Below, in pieces: positions 36,113 to 47,282 of a stretch of 64,000 nt of DNA. Within the stretch, counting starts at the first letter, position 1, and each line of letters starts with the position of its first letter. The position numbers and the translations under genes are program-made. Location: assembly GCF_008728515.1 (NCBI RefSeq), contig NC_044986.1, forward strand, positions 53,742,855 through 53,806,854, in the 5' to 3' direction. The stretch is from Papio anubis (lineage: Eukaryota; Chordata; Mammalia; Primates; Cercopithecidae). Under the pieces are notes generated by a model, which saw nothing but the letters and a program-made list of their open reading frames with translations, was not told the DNA's origin and made no database searches.

Positions 36113-37220
36113 TTTTCCGCATGAAGGAATGGTTCCTTTTAAAACAAAGGTATTAATCAGGCATTTGGATAACACAAAGCACATTTTTCACTTTTACTAT
36201 ATTTATAATTGTGTAGAAACACATTGGCAGATAAATACACATATACCTGTATTTATATAGGAATATGAAGTGTTTTACAGACCTTTACTTAGAAAAATCA
36301 GCTATTATATTATTCTGTCAATTATAAATGTTACTACTTACTTTAATTATAGCAAAAAGCAATCAAAAACACTTGATCGAACCAATTTCTTGGGGACAAA
36401 ACCCTATTTTGAATACAACAGAAAAACCAATAACTTAATTTCTGTGACACAAACTTACTTTGGAAAAACTTAGAACAAGAAAAACAAAACACACACAAAA
36501 ATATCACTTAATGTCTCAGTGTCCTTATAGAATTTGGAAATAACTATTTCCAATTTCATAGGGAAATGTCCCTACATACTATAAAGCTGATTTTAAATAA
36601 TAAATATATTTCCCTCAAAAAAACTAACAATTTGAGATTATCATTTTCTCTAAAACTAATAATCTCCTTGAATTTTCATCATGACATATGGCTTCACTTA
36701 ATGTGTCATGCTCTTCAGCATTTTTTTTTCAACTTTTTTTATCAGGTCTCTAAAGTGAAAAATTCAATCAAGTTTCAATGCAGCAATCAAATTCTCCTGT
36801 TCTTATGATTTCACCTTGTTCTCAGATGTACTCTCATTTCAACTAATTCTCTGTGTAAGAAAATTCCCCATTTTCTGTCAATATATTTGTATTTAATCAT
36901 AAACAATCATGTCATTTTTTGGCTTGGTGAGAATCAAAACTGAATTGTTCATTTTTAAGCCTCTTACAAAAGCACATAGAATAAAAACTTGAGTTAATCT
37001 TCAAAATAAGATTTAAACATTTCTAGAGCACTCTTAGTCTATTTTTGTTTTTCCTCTTTTAAGTGGGACACAAGGTCATTTTGGACAAAACACTTTTTTT
37101 CCTATTCAGAGCAATTTCAATAACATTCTAACCTCTCTACCCCCACCCTCCCCCACACACTCACTCATTCCTTTGGAAGACTTGTTTCTCTTCCCCATCC
37201 ATGCTAATGTTACTCTGCTT
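36113..37220. other. Unclassified AT-rich sequence
   Basis: No repeat family or exon recognised. Confidence 0.45.
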
Positions 37221-37235
37221 AGGGTATTAATTATT

Positions 37236-37546
37236 ATTATTACTTTTTTTTTTTTTTGAGATGGAGTCTCGCTCTGCCGCCCAGGCTGGAGTGCAGTGGC
37301 CGGATCTCAGCTCACTGCAAGCTCTGCCCCCCGAGTTCCCGCCATTCTCCTGCCTCAGCCTCCCGAGTAGCTGGTACTACAGGCATCCGCCACCTCGCCC
37401 GGCTAGTTTTTTGTATTTTTTTTTTTTTAGTAGAGACGGGGTTTCACCGTGTTAGCCAGGATGGTCTCGATCTCCTGACCTCGTGATCCACCCGTCTCAG
37501 CCTCCCAAAGTGCTGGGATTACAGGCTTGAGCCACCGCGCGCGGCC
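37236..37546 (-). mobile_element. Young AluY (Old World monkey AluYR-like)
   Basis: A full-length minus-strand Alu with few differences from AluY. Variants visible include ggccggatctcagctcactg, cacctcgcccggctagtttt and ggcttgagccaccgcg, which I associate with cercopithecid AluYR subfamilies. It is flanked by an exact 15-bp duplication, agggtattaattatt, at 37221-37235 and 37547-37561. Clean duplication and CpG retention point to a recent insertion. Confidence 0.95.
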
Positions 37547-37772
37547 AGGGTATTAATTATTTTATCACACTCACTAGCCATGGTAATTGTTTCAGAGTTT
37601 GCACTTAAGTCTCAAGCCAGACTACTTACACTTTTGCCCCACATTTTTATGTACTGAATCTGAGAAAGACACCTCCCTCCTTTAAGACTGATGAATTGTA
37701 ATAATATAAACCTGGAGCTGCCTGCATCCATTTCTTTTCTTTGCATGCTTTGTATAGGAATAGCCTACCCAC

Positions 37773-38134
37773 TTGCTTTGTTTGTTTATTTGTTTGCTTG
37801 ATTTGGGGTCTTGCTCTGTCGTCCGGGTTTGTTTGTTTGTTTGAGGACAAATCTTGCTCTTTCTCCCAGGCTGGAGTGCAGAGGCATGATCTCGGCTCAC
37901 TGCAACTTCCACCTCCCGGGTTCAAGTGATTCTCCTGCCTCAGCCTCTGGAGTATCTGATTACAGGCACACGCCACCATACCCAGCTAATTTTTTTTTTT
38001 TTTTTTGTATTTTCAGTAAAGACAGTGTTTCACCATGTTGGCCAGGTTGGTCTCAAACTCCTAACCTCAAGTGATCCACCTGCCTCAGCCTCCCAAAGAA
38101 CTGGGATTACAGGTGTGAGCCACTGGGTCTGGCC
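37773..38134 (-). mobile_element. AluS with duplicated tail segment
   Basis: A full minus-strand Alu from ttgctctttctcccaggctgg to ccactgggtctggcc. At its tail end, the A-rich tail plus the last 22 or so bases of the element (gtcttgctctgtcgtccgg) occur a second time. Possible short target repeat ctacccac / ctgcccac. Confidence 0.92.
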
Positions 38135-38239
38135 TGCCCACACGTTTATAACAGAATAGAAGTCTGAACTACCAAGTTAGAAGACACACAAACTTCTAGA
38201 AGACTACCTTCACTTCCGGTACCAACTGCAAGTTTAAAA

Positions 38240-38720
38240 CATTTCCAAAACCATTCTCGTGTTTTATAATTAGCTAGACAGACTCACAGAACTCACCGAA
38301 AGCTCTAATTCTCATGGTTACAGTTTATTACAAGGAAAAGATACACATAAAAATTATCCAAGGGAAGAAGTGTACATGGCAGAGTCTAGGAAGTTTCCAA
38401 ATGCAGAACTTCTGTTGCCCTTTCCCCATGGAATCAGGATGCGTTACTCTCTTGGTGTTGATGTGTGACAATTATGCACAGGGTACTGCCAACCAGAGAA
38501 GCTCACCTGGGCTTCGGTGTTCAGAGTTTCACTGAGGCTCCATTATGTAGGCATGATTGATCACCCATGGGGCTGATTTCAGTCTGCACCTAGACTGATA
38601 CAACATGACCCAAAGCCCCCACACTAAGTTACATTGTTGCTCCTTCTGGCATGGTCAGCTCCTACCCTAAGACTAGACAGGTGGGGCCAGCCAAATTCTT
38701 TACTACCCACAGGCTTACAG
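38240..38720 (-). mobile_element. LTR-like interspersed repeat, family not named
   Basis: agactcacagaactcaccgaa, catggttacagtttattaca (reversed AATAAA), aagggaagaagtgtacatggcagagtc and gccaaccagagaagctcacctg match a repeat that I remember with an LTR-like layout, on the minus strand. I cannot name the family. Confidence 0.45.
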
Positions 38721-39240
38721 ATAGAGATGAGACAGAGATACAAACAAACAGACAGAGAGAGAGAGTGAATTTTTGAGTCCTGTAGCTGATGGTGATGGAG
38801 GACTACACAACCCCTGTCTGTCCAAGTTACATGAGTCAATACATTATCATGTGTGTCATTAAGATCTGACATTGATTCTAGGATAAGAAACTCTCCTCTC
38901 AAACTTTTTTGTACAGACAGAGTTTTCTAGACACTAAGGCACCTTTCAGCTCAACCTGTATTTACTATTTACCTGCCATGGAAGATGGAAAGAGAAAAGA
39001 CTTGGTAGGGCAGGGTGCAGGATAAGACAGGAAGCTGAACACTGTAGGTCAAAGTATCCGTCTTTAAGGAGCTTTCAGTTATGCATTATCCTCCATCGGT
39101 CCTGTCCAAATGGCAGATCTGCTTAGTTTGGATAGTGCCATGGTATTTCTTTACTAAAGCTTCAGTGTTTAGAACTAGAGTGATGGCTGAAACAATTCTA
39201 AGTAAGAAGGTCAAGCCTGACCAAATTCAGAAATGCCTAC

Positions 39241-39716
39241 TGTAGTAGACAGAATAATGAATCCTACAATGATGCCCACATCCTAAAACCTGTGACTATA
39301 TTATCTTACATAGCAAAACAGACTTTGAAGATATGGTTAAATGGGGATCATAAGATGAGGACATTATCCTAGATTATCCAGGTAATCCAGATAGTCTCGA
39401 TGTAATCACGACAGTCCTTATAAGGGAAGGCAAGAAGGTCAAAGTCAGAAAAGATATGAGGATGGAAGCAGAGGTTGGAGTGATGCACTTCAAGGTTAAG
39501 GGAAGGGCCATGAGCTGAAGAATGCAGGCAATGTCTGGAAGGTGAAATGGGAAGGAAACAGATTATCCTGAGCCTTCGGAAGGAGCACAGACCTGATGAC
39601 ACTTGATTGTAGCCCCATAAAACTCATTTAGGATTTATGACCTCCAAAACAGTAAGGTCATATGTTTGTGTTGTTCTAAGCTATCTTGTGGCAATTTGTT
39701 TTAGCAGCAATAGGAT
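39241..39716 (+). mobile_element. MLT1-type MaLR solo LTR (MLT1C/D-like)
   Basis: It starts tgtagtagacagaataatg, contains atgcccacatcctaaaacctgtg, ggagtgatgcacttcaagg and gggccatgagctgaagaatgcag, and ends tatgacctccaaaacagtaag..tgttttagcagcaatagga, in MLT1 order. Confidence 0.87.
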
Positions 39717-40924
39717 CCACATGCATGAACTCAATTTTAAAACAAGAGGCCTGAAGTAATAACCAATAAATTTGAGAAGGTACTAAAGTCCCTCAGTTTC
39801 CCTTTTAGAGTAGAACTGACCACGATAGGAATTTCTTCATATCACTTATGCAAAAATAACTTCCCTCTAATTACACAACCTCTGCCTCATGCCATATTTT
39901 TTTCAATTAAGCTTGCAGCAGAATAGTTAACAACTTGTGCTTGTTTTGTTTCATGGTGGTGTTTTTCTATTATCCATTGCTCATTCTTCATTCTTGTATT
40001 TTTTTAAAGAAGGACTCCTCTGCAATTCTCTATCCATGGTCTTTGGCTGCAACAAATCTTCTATAGAGCTTCGGGGATGGGCACATGATGCCACCTCCAG
40101 TTAGGCAGAAGATTCTACACATTTAACTACAATGATTGGTTCAGGAAAATGCATGTAACCCTAATGAAAATCAAGCCCAGATCTTTAGGCTGGTGCCAAG
40201 GGGCAAGTGCAGTCCTGGAGCTGCTGGTGACTTTCATCATTCATGCAATGAAGTTTACTGTCTGAGAAAAGAAGGTCATACAGGAAAAAGCACAGGCAGG
40301 AAATGGAAATTGAGAGAAACAGAAACTGAGAGAGACAAAGAGACAGAGCATCAGAGAGAAAGACAGAGAGAGATCTAGGCTCTGGTGCCAGCTGTGACAA
40401 AACAAGGTCACTTTATTTGATCCTTGTAGTTATGTTAACAATTAAGTTTAATTGTTGGTTTAAAGAGTATTTTAAAGGGAGTTTCGTGACTGGAAAAGCT
40501 AGAATCTTGACTCACACAAGTAGCTCAGGTGCACTCAGATTAAAACAGTATGAAGCAGATGGGAGCCCAGCTGGATCGAGAAGTGCAGAAGATCCCAGTT
40601 TCTCCAACTCTGACTTCTTAGATCATGGAAATATTCATATTCAGAAAAATAAGAATCTCTCACCTATTCACAGGTGCCTGGGATTTCTTCAAAGAAGGAT
40701 TCACCAAACTAGTGGTAAAGGCTTACAATTTTATACAGCTAGACGACAGAAATTTATAACTGATTTACTTAGTGTTACTAAAGTAATTTTATTATGAAAA
40801 CTGAGACACTCTGAAACTGAAAAGGAACACTAATGTTTATGTCAAGGCAACAGGCATAAACAATGACTATTTCAGGCAAAACAGGATATGATCATCCTAC
40901 CCAGAAAGAGTATGGCAAGTAAAC
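39717..40924. other. Unclassified sequence with GA-rich patch
   Basis: The GA-rich stretch at about 40306-40376 yields a spurious charged open frame (40136-40378). A 126-codon open frame at 40417-40797 has no motif I recognise. Confidence 0.45.
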
Positions 40925-41110
40925 TGACTTTTGTTTCAGAAAGCTTGAGTTCAAACCCTGCTTCTGTCACTGCAGGCTTGTAGGCTGTTTAGCACTCAGG
41001 ATTTTTTTTTTTTTTTTCTTATTTTAAAATAGTTGGGATAGAACTCTCAAATGATTACTGTGAGAACTAAACACTTGATTAAAAAAAAAAAATGTAAGCA
41101 CTTACCAACC
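40925..41110 (+). mobile_element. MIR remnant
   Basis: agcttgagttcaaaccctgc, ttctgtcactgcaggctt, then gattactgtgagaactaaaca and gtaagcacttacc match MIR in order. Two A or T runs are embedded. Confidence 0.55.
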
Positions 41111-41129
41111 ACAAACACATGTCAATTAG

Positions 41130-41150
41130 TTATTATTATTATTATTATTA
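41130..41150 (+). repeat. (TTA)n microsatellite
   Basis: Seven uninterrupted trinucleotide units. Confidence 0.92.
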
Positions 41151-41540
41151 GAATCTTATTTTGTTAGAAGGAAGAAAGGGAGAAGGGTACCGCAGAGATG
41201 AAGTGAGACAAGAAAAGACAAAAGGATGAAAAGTGGTCAATGGGGCAGCTCTGGGCTTGAGTGTGTACCTGTGAGTGGCTGCAACCTTTCTTGAAGGCAG
41301 AGGACACCACCTAGAGGTAACATGGGTGCATCACACTCTATTGGCAGCGCTCCTGAGTCTTTGTAATAAGGACATTTTGTTAGCATTTCCATCAAAGGAA
41401 TTGATCGTTGAGGGGCTGGCAGCCTGCCCAGCTCCACAAACAGGAGTGAACTCTGGCCCTACTCTGATCCATTTAAATATTATGTGACCATCTTAAGAAA
41501 ACACTTCTCAGTAAATCTTTGATTTTACTTCCTTTGACTT
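41151..41540. other. Unclassified sequence
   Basis: No family recognised. Confidence 0.45.
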
Positions 41541-41544
41541 AGCT

Positions 41545-41650
41545 AGCTAGAGAGTTGGATGTAAGCCCCAGCTCCCCTACAAGGAGCTGTGGGATCTTGA
41601 GAAATTCACTGAAGCTGTGAAATGCAATTTCCTAAAATGAGGGTGGATCA
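41545..41650 (+). mobile_element. MIR-like remnant
   Basis: taagccccagctcccctac, gctgtgggatcttgag and tttcctaaaatgagggtgga resemble the central MIR. It lies just ahead of a second MIR in the same orientation. Confidence 0.5.
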
Positions 41651-41654
41651 GAGT

Positions 41655-41860
41655 CATTTAACAGAAAACACCGTGTAGTCCAATTTGAATTCAACATCTG
41701 GCTCCACTAATTACCTTGGGAAAATTATTTGCCCTTCAATATCTTCATTTTCTCAAAAAAAAAAAAAAAAAAAAAAATAACAACAGTACCTTTCTCATGA
41801 AGTTGTTATGAAGATTAAATGAGATGCTGAGTGTAATGCACTCACAAGAGCAGCTGGCTG
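41655..41860 (+). mobile_element. MIR remnant with poly(A) expansion
   Basis: ccactaattaccttggga, atcttcattttctcaaaa and gtacctttctcatgaagttg then ttatgaagattaaatgagatg follow MIR. A run of about 23 A (41755-41777) has grown at the position of the MIR 'taaaa' motif. Confidence 0.68.
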
Positions 41861-41989
41861 ATGCAATCTGTGCTTGATACCTCATTATTTTCTCATTCGT
41901 TGGTGCCTCCCAGACATAACCTTCTACAATTAAAATAATGTAGTCTAAACCAATGCAAGTAGACTTTATCTAGCTTTTAAAATGTATGA

Positions 41990-42272
41990 GGGCCAGGCAT
42001 GGTGGCTTATGCCTGTAATCCCACCACTTCAAGAAGCCAAGGCAGGAGGATTGCTTGAGCCCAGCAGTTTGAGACCAACCTGGGCAACATGGCAGACCTC
42101 GTCTCTACAAAATATTTAAAAATTAGCTGAATGTGGTGGTGCACGCTTGTGTTCTCAGCTACTTGGGAGGCTGAGGTAGAATAGTTTGTGCCCGGGAGGT
42201 CAAGGCTGCAGTAAGCCGTATTCACACTACTGCACTCCAGCCTGGGTGACAGAGTGAGACCCTGTCTCAAAA
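41990..42272 (+). mobile_element. AluJ
   Basis: A full plus-strand Alu with old diagnostic states (gcttgagcccagcagtttgagaccaacc, gtcaaggctgcagtaagccgt). Its A-tail has been converted into the purine repeat that follows. Confidence 0.93.
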
Positions 42273-42348
42273 GAGAAGAGGGAGGAAGGGAGGGAGGGAG
42301 GGAGGGAAGGACGGACAGACGGACAGACGGACGGAAGGAAGGAAGGAG
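42273..42348 (+). repeat. (GGGA)n/(GGAC)n/(GGAA)n tract derived from an Alu tail
   Basis: Successive blocks of GGGA, GGAC with AGAC, and GGAA units grow out of the A-tail of the AluJ. Confidence 0.93.
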
Positions 42349-44037
42349 AAATTTATGTAGCCATTGGCTTAACAAGTCCAGCTTCCTAAACTTCTAGTTC
42401 TAATTCATATTTTTCCCTAGTTGACTGACTTAAAGATGTGCTACCCTCTCAATTGCTGATGTATAGACCCATGACGCTGCAAGCCTCAGGATATATATTT
42501 ACTTATTATTGAACAAAATCTAATTAGGCAACTACACTCAAAGGAAGTATCTAAGGCGAAGCCTACCAGCCTCCAAATAATCTCTGCCTTTTCATTCTAT
42601 GCAGACTGAAATTTGCAATGGAAATGAGATCAGTACCATGTATATTCTTAGTTTAGAATATTCAAGTGGCACATTTCTTCGGATTTAACATGTACAGTAT
42701 TTTAAACAACAATAATTGTTTGACAGAAGACTCCAAACCCTTTTTATGCAGCTGTTGCTTTCAGTTACTGAAAGATAAGAAATTTTAATTATATGGTGAA
42801 ACATTTTCATCAGGAGCTTCTTGGAAATATCTTTTCTAAAACATAAATTGACCACTTGTGCTATTTTATCTCTATTCTCATTACTGAAAATTATTTGAAG
42901 TTCCATAAAAATTGAATAGCTTAAAATAAATTAAAATTCTGGGTTAAAAAATACAGGAATCAAATTCAAGATTTTTGAACACTCTGTCCTTTTTGTTCTA
43001 GCCTACACAACTTCATCAACTCACAATTAATTGAGTAAGTATTGTGTTTGGTCTAACAGATCTGGGCATGAGCTCTATGCATGATTTATCACAAGCATAT
43101 AGGATTTCTTTTACAAGGTGAAAAGGAAAAAAAAATAAGGAAAGTCTCATATTATTTTTGTCTCTTTTGTTAAATTTACTCTATAGAGCACATGCAGTGA
43201 TCAAAATTTACTCAAAAACCTGAAGAATTTCTGTAGTCTTTAAAAATGTAGAGACAAAAGCTAGTTGTTAAAAATATACTAAAAAAAAAAAGAAAAAAGA
43301 ACAGTTTGTCTCTTAGAAAAGAAGAGCCCTATGAATCTGCATTATTATTCATTTAAACTCAATTTCAGAACCTATGTAAAAAACAGACAAGATCTGAAAC
43401 CTTAAAAACTAACACATACCAAAGATGTATTATTTTCTGGTTTAATTCTTTTATTTTTTCTGAGATATAGCTATAAAGTAAATATACAGCATTTAAATAT
43501 ATATGCAGATTGTAAAAGTCATTTTCATTAATATCCATCTAATTTGGAATTATTAGACACTCACCCAAATATCACACTGTCCTAACAAAGATAAAATGAT
43601 GCTGGTCAGAGCAGAAACCAAAATTTATCAAGAAATTGATGGAACCATCGAATGAGAAATGCTATAGAACAAACGCTGATAAAAAACTTGACGCAAAGCC
43701 TGTAAAGGCATGACAGTGCAAATAAGGTCAAATGAGCCAGGCAGCAATGCCATGTTTGGTGACGAAGACAATTGGCATTAGTCTTTTGGATACCACCCTG
43801 AATAACAAAAGGCATCAATTTTGAAGTCAAGTTATCAGGACTACACTTCTAAGGCTGAGATAATTAGAAGTGTTAAACAAGTTGCTTAACTTTGTCCTCA
43901 AACTCCACATAGAGCAAACAAGGTAGTTTGATTTGTAACTTTAATGTAAGAGACAAAGAAAGGCTTTGTGTCCATGAACTCTGGTGAAGGAGAGGTGTCT
44001 AGAGGTATGTGAAATTTGAAATTTACTAAAATTTACT
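42349..44037. other. Unclassified AT-rich sequence
   Basis: No exon or family recognised. Confidence 0.45.
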
Positions 44038-44039
44038 AC

Positions 44040-44197
44040 TTTTTTAGAGACAAGCTCTTGCTCTATCACCTAGGCTAGAGCGCAGCATCACAATCATAGC
44101 TCACTGTAGCCTCGAGCTCCTAGGCTCAAGTGATCTTCCTACCTCAGCCTTTCGAGTAGTTGGGGCTGCAGGTGCACGCCATGGCCCCTGGCTAATA
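44040..44197 (-). mobile_element. Alu right-monomer fragment (AluJ-like)
   Basis: gagacaagctcttgctctatcacctaggctagag to ctaggctcaagtgatcttcc and gagtagttggggctgcagg..ctggctaat covers only one arm of an old Alu and stops at the mid linker. Confidence 0.85.
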
Positions 44198-46104
44198 GCA
44201 AGTTTACTAAATAATTATTTTGATGTATTTCCATCTTGAAATTAAATACATCAAACCTCTGAAAATTATTCTGAGAGTATTCAGCATGTTAGCAAAATTA
44301 TGCAACTAAATTCATTGATGATAAACACAACATGGTTCAACAAGAAACAAACATGGATATTTAGAGATCATTTGTAACCTCTCTGAATGATGTAAATGAG
44401 AAAAATGTGCCATTCCACAATGGATCCCCTGGGGCTTCTCTATTAAACAGTTCAGACCAGCAAGTAGCACGTATCGATTAGGATACATATCTTAAATATG
44501 CAAATAGTACCCCCCCAAAGAGATCTACCAAGATATTTAGAATAATTTTAAAATTATACATCATGAGAGGACTGGCCTCTTTGTATGTGTAAAACACACA
44601 AGAAGATATAATGTAGTGCTCTGAAGCTGGAGTCACTGTCTTCATTTTTAAGCTTGTACTCTCATGATACTCATGGGATCCTACTTCTCTGTAAGAGCTT
44701 TTTTGACTATTAGAATGAGGCTCAAATTTAATTATGCCTCAAAATAGCTACACGGTGACTATATCTGAAGGAGAGAAATCCTGTAAAATCATTTCTAGAC
44801 AACCAGCTGTTATAAAACACAAAGTCTTCCCTCTTCTGATTTATATTGCTATTACATCATTCATCATGTAATTTTCAGATTTTAGCTAATGTCTGTTGCA
44901 GCTTTAAAATGTGTTTAACTTTTCTCATATGTCATCTAGGACCTATCAGTTAAAAGAATCACTAAGAAAAGAAGAGTCTTTGAACATCACTATTTTTTCA
45001 GCTTCAGCTTTACAAATAATGTTGACCGTCAAGAATAGTATTGCTTCACAACAGCATTTAAATGAAATTTTCTTTTAGTTCAGCCATGATGAGATGCTTT
45101 TTCTCAAATATGTTTGTGATTTTTTTTTTAGTTTCTTTACATTGTCCTATCAATCCAAATATATATTGGTAAGCCTACTAATAATTGTTTAATTGATTGT
45201 TATTTTAGCTCCATTGCCTTATCCAAAGAAAGGGAACTTTCATTAATCTCTGGTATTGCTTTCAGAGTATCTATATGCATATTTCATCTGGTTCTCGGAT
45301 ATTGTCACTTGTTCACCACAGTAGAAGACTCAGAAATATCCGTGGCAACACACTGGAGACCCTCATTGCCTCAAGGGCAGAGCTGGTTTGAACATAGCCT
45401 TTCCATTGCTTTACTGACCACCATTCACCCTCAAGGTCCATTCTGTGCCAAGACATTGCATATTCTCAAGGCAATGACCCTGGAGAATGAATAGCCATGT
45501 GTGGCAGTATAAGTGCTTGGAAGGTGACTTAGCCCGTTTGAACAATAAACCTGTCTTTTAAATAGGTCACAGTTTGTCTCAGAAATATTTTTTAAGGTTC
45601 TAATAGAAAAAGAGTTGAACAATGGAAACTAAAGTATGAAACACATCTCTAAAAATAAGGAAACTAGTGTGTCCATTCCTCTCCCCAGCTAGTTTGTTTA
45701 ATTCTCTCTCACACTCTATATATTACTACTCCCAAGAAAAAACTAGGATCCTTTTTAATTAAAACATAATCTTATTAATAAGACAAACGAGGTCCTCCAG
45801 TAAATTTCCTGACTTTTTCCAGACTATGTTTTTTTTTTTGAGAAACATTCAAATTATTAGTTTTGTGAAAGAAAAAAATAGTGAACAAAAATTTTCAGCT
45901 CTCCTATCACACTGTAACATGGCATTCCACATAATCACCTTCTTGTGTTCACCTTAAGTCTTGAAGTTCCTCTGCTACCATGTCCATAAGCAAAGGCTAC
46001 AATCCTTACAAAACTTAGAACAATTGATATCTCTTAATCCTCTTTCCTAAGTTTTCCTTAGCAAGAAAAGCACCACTCATTTGTTAGTCCTTAATCACAA
46101 CAAC
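44198..46104. other. Unclassified sequence
   Basis: No exon or family recognised. The short open frame at 45309-45494 carries no motif. Confidence 0.45.
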
Positions 46105-46258
46105 CCTATTATTTTATGACAGTCATAAATTTATTCCACTGTACCTCCAACTAAATTATAAACTCTGATTAAAAGTTTGTCTTATTCATTTTTCTATCCT
46201 GAAGTTTAACACAGTGCCTGGCATAGAACTGGCATTCCATAAGTATGGAATGAATTAT
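46105..46258 (+). mobile_element. L2 LINE 3' end
   Basis: aaattataaactctgatta, tttttctatcctgaag and cacagtgcctggcatagaactggcattccataagtatggaatgaat match the L2 3' end. Confidence 0.68.
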
Positions 46259-46395
46259 GCAAAAGACAATGCAATTAAATCATAACAATGGACAGATAGT
46301 TCTTCAACTTTTTAAAAATAATTTTTTATCTATAAAGCTGAAAATACTTTGGAGTTCATCTAGTTCTTTTCTTTTGTGTTATACCTAATAAATTA

Positions 46396-46707
46396 TTGTT
46401 ATTAGTAGTAGTAGTAGTAGTAGATTTTGAGATGGAGTGTTGCTCTGTCGCCCAGGCTGGAGTGCAGTGGCACGATCTCTGCTCCCTGCAAGCTCCGCCT
46501 CCCAGGTTCTCGCCATTCTTCTGCCTCAGCTTCCCAAGTAGCTGGGACTACAGGCTCCCACCACCACACCCAGCTAATGTTTTGTATTTTTAGTAGAGAC
46601 AGGGTCACCGTGTTAGCCAGGATGGTCTCGATCTTCTGATCTCATGATCCGCCCGTCTCGTCCTCCCAAAGTGCTGGGATTACAGGCGTGAGACACCACA
46701 CTCGGCC
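46396..46707 (-). mobile_element. AluY/AluSc with target-site duplication
   Basis: A full minus-strand Alu; its tail has become a (TAG)n repeat (46403-46423). It is flanked by tatacctaataaatt (46380-46394) and tatacctaagaaatt (46708-46722), differing at one base. Confidence 0.95.
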
Positions 46708-46722
46708 TATACCTAAGAAATT

Positions 46723-47183
46723 TGAGGTCCAGAGAATTTACATGATTTGGTAACAGGCTACTTAATTTTGGGAACTACCTCTATTAATTTCCATATCACA
46801 CTTCCTTTCTGTTCTTCATTACATTTGAATATTCATTCAAACACTATGGAAATAAAAATTCTTTTGCCATTTTTTTAGAAATAAATGCTTTCTCATTAAA
46901 AATCACTCTGAGTGCTTATGAAGAACAAGGTATTCAACTGATCTTTGAAAAGTAAATGAAAAAACACAATTTATTGTCCCTGGGCTCAGAGAAGTTGTCA
47001 TTATTATGGTTGAATGAGAATTCTGCTTTGACTTGTATTCTAGAATTCTAGTCTCTATTTTCAGCCATCACAATAGAATTAAGAAAGATAATTTGGGTAT
47101 TCTCTCTCATATCATTCACAAATCAGTCTCATTATGTTTACATGTAATAAATGGCATAGTGATTTATCTTCATTGCATATTAC
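46723..47183. other. Unclassified sequence
   Basis: Nothing recognised. Confidence 0.45.
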
Positions 47184-47282
47184 AGAGGAAGGAAGGGAGG
47201 AGGGAAGGAAGGAAAAGGGGAAAGGAGAGAGAGAGGGAGAGAAAAAAGAAAAGAAGTAGAAAAAAAAGAGAGGGAAAGGGAG
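47184..47282 (+). repeat. 99-bp polypurine tract
   Basis: A and G only apart from one T at 47257; AAGG-type units grade into GA and A-rich units. Confidence 0.97.

Noticed and set aside
40417..40797. 126-codon open frame on the plus strand
   Set aside because: No protein family motif and no exon signals. It lies in unclassified non-coding sequence next to a GA-rich patch.
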